Shown: in pieces, positions 1 to 6,654 of the stretch | How positions within the stretch are numbered: the stretch's first letter is position 1 | Layout of the letters: every line of letters starts with the position of its first letter | From: Campylobacterales bacterium | Lineage (GTDB): Bacteria; Campylobacterota; Campylobacteria; Campylobacterales; QNZT01 | NCBI GenBank assembly: GCA_015489185.1 | Contig: WGAE01000170.1 | Span: forward strand, 1-13,220 | DNA: 13,220 nt | Reading direction: 5' to 3' | Notes under the pieces: generated by a model | Database searches by the model: none | What the model was told of the DNA's origin: nothing | Seen by the model: only the letters and a program-made list of their open reading frames with translations | Made by a program: the position numbers and the translations under genes

Positions 1-699
1 CGCCAGTGTCGCTTCCGCTTCTTCAGATTTGAAGGAGAGATAGTATTCACCCATATACATTGTGAAAGACAAAAATGCCGCAACAGCAAGGATGATACCG
101 AGATCTCTCTTGGCTTCTTTGCTCCAGCTTCCACTAAAAAATGAAAGAATTGCCGAACCGGCAAGGAAAGCGGCAAGTGCCATTTGAATCAGTTCGGCAG
201 GTGTTTGCCAGAGTTCACGTGCACTTGCTTCACCCATAATTGCAGCGGTATAGAGCGTAACGGGAACAGCGAGTACGACTGCAGCTTTCAAAAGTGTATC
301 GTAGATGCCGTCAGTCTGTTTTTTGAAAAAAACAAGATAGGACATCAAAGCGATAATACCGGTCAATACCGTTGCCATCCAGGCACCGACTGTAATTGCG
401 GAAGTAAAGTGTGGATGGATGAAGATATTGATCATTCTAAACGGTTGGTGCAGGTCCAGAAGCGTAAAGAGCAGGAAAATATTTAAAAAGATAAAGGCAA
501 TAATTGGAAGAAGCCTTTTAAGCCCTTTCGTATTTTCTGCCCCGTATCTTGCCAGAAGATAGGCACCGACGAGAATAGTACCGGTTGCGATACTTTTTGC
601 CCAGAGGTTTAGTGTAATCATCCACCCCCAGACAATCCCTGGAAGTGCAACATCAAGGGTAACGATTGCGTGATTGATTGCAGGTGTATGCTCGACCAT
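1..699 (-). CDS. NrfD/PsrC-like membrane subunit of a polysulfide/thiosulfate-reductase-type complex (3' end outside window)
   Basis: The frame is open from an ATG at 699 through the left edge, giving 233 residues without a stop, so the C-terminus is missing. The protein is strongly hydrophobic, with helices around residues 20-50, 62-82, 100-125, 136-156, 168-188 and 199-217, and a conserved-looking LDLHQPFRM stretch after the second hydrophobic block, as in NrfD/PsrC proteins. The family anchors molybdopterin or cytochrome oxidoreductases in the inner membrane and exchanges electrons with the quinone pool. The start overlaps the stop of the upstream ferredoxin gene (TAATG). An AGGAGGG Shine-Dalgarno at 708-714 lies inside that gene, so translation is probably coupled. 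The catalytic subunit is not upstream and must be encoded left of the window or elsewhere, so the substrate (polysulfide, thiosulfate, sulfite, other) cannot be assigned. The family call is firm; the substrate is open. Confidence 0.85.
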   Translation of the reverse strand, partial: MVEHTPAINHAIVTLDVALPGIVWGWMITLNLWAKSIATGTILVGAYLLARYGAENTKGLKRLLPIIAFIFLNIFLLFTLLDLHQPFRMINIFIHPHFTSAITVGAWMATVLTGIIALMSYLVFFKKQTDGIYDTLLKAAVVLAVPVTLYTAAIMGEASARELWQTPAELIQMALAAFLAGSAILSFFSGSWSKEAKRDLGIILAVAAFLSFTMYMGEYYLSFKSEEAEATLA

Positions 700-1337
700 T
701 AGTGATGCCCTCCTATATGTTTCAAATGCGTGATATTATCAAAGAGACTGTAGCCCTCTTCACGTTTTGCCGCCAGAGGATTGAGCTGTGCCTGTCCGCC
801 ACCGACATAGAAGTGTTTAGGTTTAGTGTTTTTCTCAGGTTTTCTGACCTGTACACGTTTATCTTCACTGATGTAGCGGCTGATGTTGCTCATCGGATCA
901 TCAAGGTCACCGAAGATATTTGCCTCAACCGGACAAGCCACGACACATGCCGGCATCAAACCACCTTCAATACGGTGTGCACAGTAGGTACATTTGTCTG
1001 CCGTATTGGTTTCAGGATCCATATAGATCGCACCGTACGGACAAGCCATGATACAACCCGCACAACCGATACAGCGATCTTTATCGATATTGACGATACC
1101 GTTAGGCATATAGTGCAAAGCGCTGACAGGGCAGATTCTTTCACAAGGGGCACTTTCACAATGATTACATCGAAGCGGTGTAAACGTTCTGGAAGTGTCC
1201 GGGAAAGTTCCCTGATCTACATACTTAACCCGAAGTCGCCATGAACCGACGGGTACATCATTTTCAACTTTACAGGCAACCTCACACCCTTTGCAACCCA
1301 TACAAAGGTCGAGGTCTACTAAAAAGCCCAGCTTCAT
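699..1337 (-). CDS. Four-cluster 4Fe-4S ferredoxin-type electron-transfer subunit (PsrB/PhsB/NrfC-like)
   Basis: This 212-residue protein has sixteen cysteines in four groups: C12/15/18/22, C57/60/65/69, C89/92/95/99 and C116/119/131/135. That is the DMSO-reductase B-subunit pattern for four [4Fe-4S] clusters. It has no signal peptide, which is usual for B subunits exported in complex with a Tat-targeted catalytic partner. The role is to pass electrons between the NrfD-like membrane subunit encoded next and a catalytic subunit not in this window. The C-terminus ends in a His-rich tail. The ATG at 1337 is preceded by a strong AAGGAGGA Shine-Dalgarno (1341-1348). It is the first gene of its unit here, since 154 bp separate it from gdh. 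Psr-type complexes are common in hydrogen/sulfur Campylobacterota, but DmsB-, PhsB- or SoeB-like assignments cannot be excluded. Confidence 0.9.
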   Translation of the reverse strand: MKLGFLVDLDLCMGCKGCEVACKVENDVPVGSWRLRVKYVDQGTFPDTSRTFTPLRCNHCESAPCERICPVSALHYMPNGIVNIDKDRCIGCAGCIMACPYGAIYMDPETNTADKCTYCAHRIEGGLMPACVVACPVEANIFGDLDDPMSNISRYISEDKRVQVRKPEKNTKPKHFYVGGGQAQLNPLAAKREEGYSLFDNITHLKHIGGHH

Positions 1338-1368
1338 AAGTCCTCCTTATAGGTAGTATTAAAAATAT

Positions 1369-1384
1369 AATATAATATTATATT
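1369..1384. repeat. 16-bp perfect A/T-only palindrome in the ferredoxin leader
   Basis: AATATAATATTATATT reads identically on both strands. It lies between the candidate -10 box and the Shine-Dalgarno of the ferredoxin gene. It may be an operator, or chance symmetry in A/T-only sequence. Nothing else in 1338-1491 looks like a gene, and no convincing gdh terminator is visible there: after gdh I see only a GGGGAG followed by a T run, without a partner arm. Confidence 0.3.
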
Positions 1385-1395
1385 TAAACGCAGTT

Positions 1396-1401
1396 ATTAT
1401 A
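1396..1401 (-). promoter_or_regulatory. Candidate -10 box for the ferredoxin-NrfD operon
   Basis: A perfect TATAAT on the minus strand lies about 60 bp before the ferredoxin start codon. No good -35 is visible, which is normal for Campylobacterota sigma-70 promoters. Several other A/T hexamers between 1361 and 1385 could also serve, so the exact box is uncertain. Confidence 0.4.
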
Positions 1402-1491
1402 GCTCGGAATCCTATAAACGAAACTTATATATTTTCTCTTTTTAAGAAAAAACTCCCCGCTTGTGATGATTTTACCCATATCTTAAACACA

Positions 1492-4400
1492 TTATGTACG
1501 TATCAGTAAAAAGTGATTGACGATCACAGAGAGGTCGGAAATACGTATGTTTTCATTTTTTTTGAGTTTGTCGATCATGAATCTATAACGTTTGATATCA
1601 AACTGTTTTTCTTCGAGATACTTCATTAAAGTAGTCTCAATTTTTTCGCCACTTCTTTGAAATGCAAGAAGGGTGACAGTCAACTCGTATAGCAGATTTT
1701 CCAGCAAAATTTGTAACTGTTCCTGAAGTAAAATTTCATTTTGTGTATTAGTTTTTACATTTTCAATATATTCGATCAATAGCGGTATATTGAATGTCTG
1801 CAGAATATGATAAAAGAGGAGTGCACACCGCGTAAACGGTGCACCGGTTTGCTTTGTAATTTTGATGATTGCGGTGGCGAATTTGAGGTAATTGACTTTA
1901 GAAAAAAAGTCGTTGAGCAAATCGTTTTTGGCAACCAGCGTGCGTTTTGGGATCTCGATCTGTTTCATCACTTCCGTCAGTGCTGTTTTGTAGTCGAGGA
2001 TCGTTTCGAAGCAGAACTCTTCGGGTTTGAGGGAGCGCAACATCCATTTAATGTTGTATTCAATCTTCTCTTCGATCTCCGTTAGCATCGCATACTGCTT
2101 TTGTACCGGGATTTTGTAATCGTTACGATAGATTTCGTATCGTACATCATTGGCGTTGTACAATTGATTGGTAATAAGATAGGCTTTGATTTTTAACAAA
2201 AACTTCTCTTCTCCAAGTTCATCATAATCACTGATGAAGGTTGTACCGTAGTGGTCGATGATTTTATTGGCGATAATCATCGAAATGATCTCTTTTTTCA
2301 ACGGATGGTTCAGTACGGCATCTTCATAAACGGTAACGAACTCTTTGGGAAAATATTTGAAGAGATATTTATGGAAAAAAGTACTCTCCGTGTAAAGATC
2401 GCTACTATTGAGAATCTTTTTGAGAAAGATTTTGCTGTAGAGCAACAGTACGGAAAGGGCGGGGCGGATAATCGCCCCTTTTGTATCGGTGATTTCTATA
2501 AAGTCGGTATCTTTAGGCAGGGCAAAGTAGCGTCTTTTAAAGACGTCCAGATGTTTTTCGAGCAGATTGATTGCAGTGATAAAGGAGGTATGATCATTGC
2601 GTGATCGATTGTAGTCGAGTGCAATGCTCAGTGCCTGGAAATAGTTTGACCATAAAACCGCTCCAGTGACATGCGGGGTAAGTACTTTAAGGGTTTCGAT
2701 TTTCTTCTCGGGTGTAATAAACCCCTTTTTGACCAGAGTATTTAGAATGATTTTCAGATTGACTTCATGATCGCTGGTATTGACTCCTGCCGCATTGTCG
2801 ATACTGTCCAGGTGAATTTTCCCTCCGTTTTTGGCATATTCGTATCGTGCTTTTTGTGTAAAACCGAGATTACCCCCTTCGCAAACACAAAACGCTTTGA
2901 TGTCACAGGCGTCAATACGGACATATTCATTTTCTTTGTCTCCGACGTCAATATTGCTCTCTTCAGACGACTTAAAGTAGGTGCCTACCCCTCCATTGTA
3001 AATCATATCGACAGGCAACTTTAGCAGCATGGTTGCCAGTTCCTCACCGTTTACGATGTTTTTTCGGGTGTTCAACAGTTTTTGAAGTACTGTGTTGAGT
3101 TCGATCGCTTTGTCTGAACGCTTGAAAACACCGCCTCCTTTGGAGATTTTATCCGGATTGTAATCGGACCATTTGTTGTTTTTCGTATGAAAGAGGCGAT
3201 AACGTTCTTCCCATGAGGTTTTGGGGTCGGGAGAAGGATCGATAAAGATTTCATCATGGCTGATTGCTCCAATCAGTTTGAATTTGTCGCTCTCCAGCAT
3301 GCCGTTGCCGAAAACATCCCCTCCCATCGAGCCGATTCCGACAACGGTAATCGGTTGTTCGTAAAAGTTGATCCCCTTTTCAATAAAAAAACGCTCTGCT
3401 GATTTTAACGCTCCTTTTGCGGTGATCCCCAGCTTTTTATGGTGAAATCCGTGACTGCCGCCGCTGGCGAATGCATCGTCGATCCAAAAATGCCGTTTTT
3501 GGGCTATCTCGTTTGCGACATCACTCATATTGGAAGTACCTCTGTCCGCGGCGACAACAAAATAGGTATCGGTATCATCGTAAGCGATGATGCGTGGGTT
3601 ATGAGTAACGGTGTCGTCTTCGATATTGTCGACCATATCGAGCAGCGCGTCGATATAATCACTGTAAAACTCTGTAAATCGTTGTATAGAGAGACGATTT
3701 TTGGGAATATCGATGACAAATCCCCCTTTTGCGCCGCTTGGGATAATGACAGCATTTTTCCCTTCCTGTGTTGCCATCAAAGATTTAATTTCGGTGCGGT
3801 AATCATCCTGTCTGCTGCTGTAACGAATACCGCCTCGTGCAACTTTATCCATACGCAGGTGTGTGCCGCGATAGGTTTCATGATAGACATATGTTTCCAG
3901 TTTCGGCTGCACTCCCTTAAGATATGGTTTAAGTGCGTCAACGTCGATCTTGATCGCGATACTTTCTTTATTCAGGTAGTAGTTGGTGCGTAGCATATGC
4001 TGTAAAATTTTGAAAAAGAGTTTGAGGATTCTGTCTTCGTCGCTGGTTTTGACCTCTTTGAAGAGTGCTTCGATTTTGTCTATTGCCTGTTTCTGTGCTT
4101 TTTCTCTATTTGATTTGGCGTTGTATAAATCGGGATCGAATTTTGTCTCAAAGTAGGTGAAAAACATTTTTGCAAGCGCGTGATAGTTTGTCAGAGTACG
4201 GATGATTTTCGGAATGTTAAATTCCGCAACGAGCTGATTTTCATAATGGCTGAGTGTACGAAGCAGAAGAATCATATGTATAGAAAAGTTTTCATAATAG
4301 GCAAGTCGAAACAGTTCGCAACTCTCTTTCTTCTCGCTCAAAAGTGCGTATTGCAACACTTCCCGGATACGTTCGGCGTGCTTTTCCAGCAATGTACGGC

Positions 4401-4683
4401 GAACATTTTCGAGTGAGAGCTTTGTGACAAAAATGTCGTTTTTTTCTTGATCATGAAGTAAAAAAGAGACTTCGCCCGAAATTGTAAAGCCCATATCATG
4501 CATGATCGGAACAATGTCGGAGAGTGGAAGTCGGTTTTTACAGAAGATTTTGATCGTTGCGGAGCTGTCGGAAATATCAACAGTGATCTTCTCTTTTTCG
4601 AGTGCAGTGCGAATTGTCTCAGAGAGTTCAATATCGTTCGGTTTAAGTAGCTGGCTACAGATATTTTGTAATTTTGACGGCAT
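1492..4683 (-). CDS. gdh: NAD-dependent glutamate dehydrogenase, large (115-kDa-like) class
   Basis: This predicted cytoplasmic enzyme oxidatively deaminates glutamate to 2-oxoglutarate and ammonium with NAD+. From the start chosen here it has 1063 residues, close to fungal Gdh2-type enzymes and far below the ~1600-residue bacterial GDH-180 class. Residues 1-280 are a helical N-terminal extension. The catalytic domain begins with RGGIRYS (283-289), followed by the substrate/catalytic lysine region EGKNAVI and PSGAKGGF. The Rossmann dinucleotide loop is VVGIGSMGGDVFGNG (447-461). Further on are NGGVGTYFK, VGDK, EGGNLGFTQ and DNAAGVNTSDHEVN, all diagnostic of the large GDH family. A longer reading from an ATG at 4734 is possible. 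I prefer the ATG at 4683 because it has GGGAG seven bases upstream, and because the best promoter -10 (4718-4723) lies downstream of the 4734 ATG. The gene is monocistronic by spacing. Confidence 0.93.
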   Translation of the reverse strand: MPSKLQNICSQLLKPNDIELSETIRTALEKEKITVDISDSSATIKIFCKNRLPLSDIVPIMHDMGFTISGEVSFLLHDQEKNDIFVTKLSLENVRRTLLEKHAERIREVLQYALLSEKKESCELFRLAYYENFSIHMILLLRTLSHYENQLVAEFNIPKIIRTLTNYHALAKMFFTYFETKFDPDLYNAKSNREKAQKQAIDKIEALFKEVKTSDEDRILKLFFKILQHMLRTNYYLNKESIAIKIDVDALKPYLKGVQPKLETYVYHETYRGTHLRMDKVARGGIRYSSRQDDYRTEIKSLMATQEGKNAVIIPSGAKGGFVIDIPKNRLSIQRFTEFYSDYIDALLDMVDNIEDDTVTHNPRIIAYDDTDTYFVVAADRGTSNMSDVANEIAQKRHFWIDDAFASGGSHGFHHKKLGITAKGALKSAERFFIEKGINFYEQPITVVGIGSMGGDVFGNGMLESDKFKLIGAISHDEIFIDPSPDPKTSWEERYRLFHTKNNKWSDYNPDKISKGGGVFKRSDKAIELNTVLQKLLNTRKNIVNGEELATMLLKLPVDMIYNGGVGTYFKSSEESNIDVGDKENEYVRIDACDIKAFCVCEGGNLGFTQKARYEYAKNGGKIHLDSIDNAAGVNTSDHEVNLKIILNTLVKKGFITPEKKIETLKVLTPHVTGAVLWSNYFQALSIALDYNRSRNDHTSFITAINLLEKHLDVFKRRYFALPKDTDFIEITDTKGAIIRPALSVLLLYSKIFLKKILNSSDLYTESTFFHKYLFKYFPKEFVTVYEDAVLNHPLKKEIISMIIANKIIDHYGTTFISDYDELGEEKFLLKIKAYLITNQLYNANDVRYEIYRNDYKIPVQKQYAMLTEIEEKIEYNIKWMLRSLKPEEFCFETILDYKTALTEVMKQIEIPKRTLVAKNDLLNDFFSKVNYLKFATAIIKITKQTGAPFTRCALLFYHILQTFNIPLLIEYIENVKTNTQNEILLQEQLQILLENLLYELTVTLLAFQRSGEKIETTLMKYLEEKQFDIKRYRFMIDKLKKNENIRISDLSVIVNHFLLIRT

Positions 4684-4717
4684 AATTTCTCCCGTGCGGC
4701 ATAGGTAGATTGATAGT

Positions 4718-4746
4718 ATTATACCACTTTTCATGGGTATTGTTCA
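4718..4746 (-). promoter_or_regulatory. gdh promoter: extended -10 plus partial -35
   Basis: On the minus strand TGGTATAAT (4718-4726) is a textbook extended -10. A TGAACA (4741-4746, four of six matches to TTGACA) sits 17 bp upstream. Expected transcription start is near 4711, giving a leader of about 28 nt that carries GGGAG before the ATG at 4683. Confidence 0.65.
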
Positions 4747-4755
4747 TGGGTATTG
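4730..4755. repeat. 13-bp perfect tandem duplication in the gdh promoter
   Basis: TTCATGGGTATTG occurs at 4730-4742 and again directly at 4743-4755. The two copies are identical and adjacent, and cover the -35 and spacer of the gdh promoter. It may be a tandem regulator site or a recent replication-slippage duplication. Confidence 0.8.
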
Positions 4756-4792
4756 TGTGAAAAGAGATTTTCTGTATATGTTCGAAGTTGTT

Positions 4793-4835
4793 TTATATAC
4801 TTTGATCAAAGTACTATTTTGCATAAAGTATATAA
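4793..4835. promoter_or_regulatory. Operator-like palindrome and nested inverted repeat between gdh and the RND pump
   Basis: TACTTTGATCAAAGTA (4798-4813) is a perfect 16-bp palindrome. In addition, TTATATACTTT (4793-4803) and AAAGTATATAA (4825-4835) are perfect 11-bp inverted arms with a 21-bp spacer, so the unit holds three copies of an AAAGTA-type half-site. It is centred about 65 bp upstream of the inferred RND start site, an activator-like distance, and about 95 bp upstream of the gdh start. The TTGAT/ATCAA halves recall FNR/CRP-family sites, but the usual 4-base gap is absent, so the regulator is unknown. Confidence 0.5.
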
Positions 4836-4854
4836 GAATATTTTATAGTTAATA

Positions 4855-4863
4855 TGATATAAT
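4855..4863 (+). promoter_or_regulatory. Extended -10 of the RND permease genes
   Basis: TGATATAAT matches TGnTATAAT. Transcription would start near 4870, almost at the Shine-Dalgarno GAGAGG (4871-4876), so the leader would be only about 12 nt. No good -35 box is seen, as expected for this phylum's extended -10 promoters. Confidence 0.55.
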
Positions 4864-4881
4864 TACAGAAGAGAGGTTATC

Positions 4882-6654
4882 ATGAAAACTTATAAGATAA
4901 AGAATATCGCCGGTTATCTTTGCAAAGCTTTTCTGAAAAACCCTTTGACCAGTATTTTGGGGGCGTCTATTTTGATACTCGGGTTTGTATCGCTTCAGAC
5001 AATGCCCAGAGAAGAGGACCCTCAGATCGAAGTCAGCGGTGGTTCCGTGATTATCGCGCTGCCGGGAGCGTCCCCGAAAGAGATCACCAATGTCATCATC
5101 AAGCCTCTGGAGCGTAAAATCAGTGAAATCAAGGGGGTGGAGAATATTTACGGTACGGCGATGAACAATGTCGGTATGGTCAATGTGCAGTACTATATCG
5201 GAGAGGACAGAGAGTCTTCCAACCTAAAACTCTACGATAAAGTGATGCAAAATATGGATAAACTCCCCAAAGGGACACTGCCCCCTCTGGTCAAGCCTTT
5301 TGATATCGATATTGATATTCCGATCCTTTCGGTCGCGTTTTACAAACTGGAAGGCGCAAAAAAGATCGACAACATCCAGCTTTTTAAAACAATCCGTGAG
5401 CTTCAGCAAGATATCAACGCAATTCCCAACGTCTCCAAAACGATACTTAAGGGTGCCAAGCATCCGCAGTTCAATGTCATGATCAACCTGGACAAGCTCG
5501 CCGCGTACCATCTGTCACTGGGACAGATCGCACAGGCGATCAAGATGATCTCCAAAAACGCACCTGAAATCGACGCCCCTACCGATGACAATCACCTGAT
5601 CGTTTTCGGGATGAAAAATGCGATTGAAGATATCGATGATCTTAAAAGTTTGATTGTTGCACAGTATCGCGGTTCGCCGATCTATCTCAAAGATATTGCG
5701 GATATCAATTACAGCTATGATATTCAAAACTTCCAGAAAGTGCTGATCTCTTACAGAGAAGTGAATGAGACAGCCGTCGCGAAAGAGGGAGAGGAGGAGA
5801 AAAAACGGGCTGAGATGTTCGGTCCCTTCCGGGATGCCGGAGATCAGATCACGATGACGGTCGCAAAGCTTAAAGGAACCAATGCGGTGACGATTGCCGA
5901 AAAGGTGATCGAAAAGATCAGAGAAGCCAAAGAGGAACTTAACAAGAACGGGGTAGGTTATATTGTTACCAGAAACTACGGTGTACGGGCAAATGAAGCG
6001 GTCAATGAACTGGTACATCACCTGGTAATCACCATTTTGATTATTGCGTTTATTTTGATTCCGTTTTTGGGGTGGCGGGAATCGCTGGTGGTAACAATCG
6101 CTGTTCCAATGATACTTGCAATGACGCTTTTTATTGCATATATGAGCGGACAGACGATCAATAGGATTACCCTGTTTGCATTTTTGCTCTCGCTGGGCTT
6201 GATCGTTGACGATGCGATCATTGTCATTGAGAATATTCACCGACATATGCATCTTGAAAAAGCGAAAGAGCAGGATTATGACGAATTGATCATCGAAGCG
6301 ACAGATGAGATCGGTCCGTCGACCAATATCGCGACGATTGCGATTATGCTGACGATGATTCCGATGGCGTTTGTCGGGGGGATGATGGGGCAGTTCATGA
6401 AGCCGATTCCGCTCAATGTTCCCGTGGGACTTGCCGTTTCACTTTTTGTCGCATACGTTTTTGCCCCGTTTTTAGCCAGGAAGATGATTAAAAATATTCA
6501 CCATACGCCTGACGAAGGTAACAGTTGCAGTATCGATGCAGTACCGAAACTGAGTCTGTTGCGGAAAATCATGAGACCGCTTGTCTATCTGCGTGACAGG
6601 CTTGCACGAATGATCTCCGATATCTATGAAAGTACGGTGCAATGGAAAAGATAG
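4882..6654 (+). CDS. RND efflux permease, N-terminal half (TM1-TM6)
   Basis: This 590-residue protein corresponds to the first half of an AcrB/HAE1-like proton-driven efflux permease of the inner membrane. TM1 is about residues 21-40, followed by the family signature PREEDPQI and a porter loop of about 335 residues (44-378). TM2 (379-396), TM3 (401-421), TM4 (429-451), TM5 (481-499) and TM6 (509-535) follow. The proton-relay aspartates of TM4 are present in GLIVDDAIIVIENI (D443, D444). An unusually charged stretch (about 300-325) lies in the porter region; similar insertions occur in some RND families. The protein stops about 55 residues after TM6, where a normal permease would continue into TM7. 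GAGAGG (4871-4876) supports the start. The C-terminal half follows in the -1 frame, overlapping by 13 bp. Substrate is unknown. Confidence 0.88.
   Translation: MKTYKIKNIAGYLCKAFLKNPLTSILGASILILGFVSLQTMPREEDPQIEVSGGSVIIALPGASPKEITNVIIKPLERKISEIKGVENIYGTAMNNVGMVNVQYYIGEDRESSNLKLYDKVMQNMDKLPKGTLPPLVKPFDIDIDIPILSVAFYKLEGAKKIDNIQLFKTIRELQQDINAIPNVSKTILKGAKHPQFNVMINLDKLAAYHLSLGQIAQAIKMISKNAPEIDAPTDDNHLIVFGMKNAIEDIDDLKSLIVAQYRGSPIYLKDIADINYSYDIQNFQKVLISYREVNETAVAKEGEEEKKRAEMFGPFRDAGDQITMTVAKLKGTNAVTIAEKVIEKIREAKEELNKNGVGYIVTRNYGVRANEAVNELVHHLVITILIIAFILIPFLGWRESLVVTIAVPMILAMTLFIAYMSGQTINRITLFAFLLSLGLIVDDAIIVIENIHRHMHLEKAKEQDYDELIIEATDEIGPSTNIATIAIMLTMIPMAFVGGMMGQFMKPIPLNVPVGLAVSLFVAYVFAPFLARKMIKNIHHTPDEGNSCSIDAVPKLSLLRKIMRPLVYLRDRLARMISDIYESTVQWKR

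Noticed and set aside
678..1244. 188-residue plus-strand open frame opposite the ferredoxin gene
   Set aside because: It is antisense to a gene with sixteen correctly spaced cysteines, has no family features and no ribosome binding site; an antisense shadow.
4684..4734. 17-residue N-terminal extension of glutamate dehydrogenase from the 4734 ATG
   Set aside because: The extended -10 box at 4718-4726 lies downstream of that ATG, and a good Shine-Dalgarno precedes the ATG at 4683.
5515..6252. 245-residue minus-strand open frame within the RND N-terminal half
   Set aside because: It is fully inside a well-supported RND gene, and its Arg/Asn/His-rich composition is typical of an antisense shadow.
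6640..6654. Programmed -1 frameshift joining the RND halves
   Set aside because: The codons TGG AAA AGA do not form an X XXY YYZ slippery heptamer, and no strong downstream stem was seen. Reinitiation or an indel is simpler.
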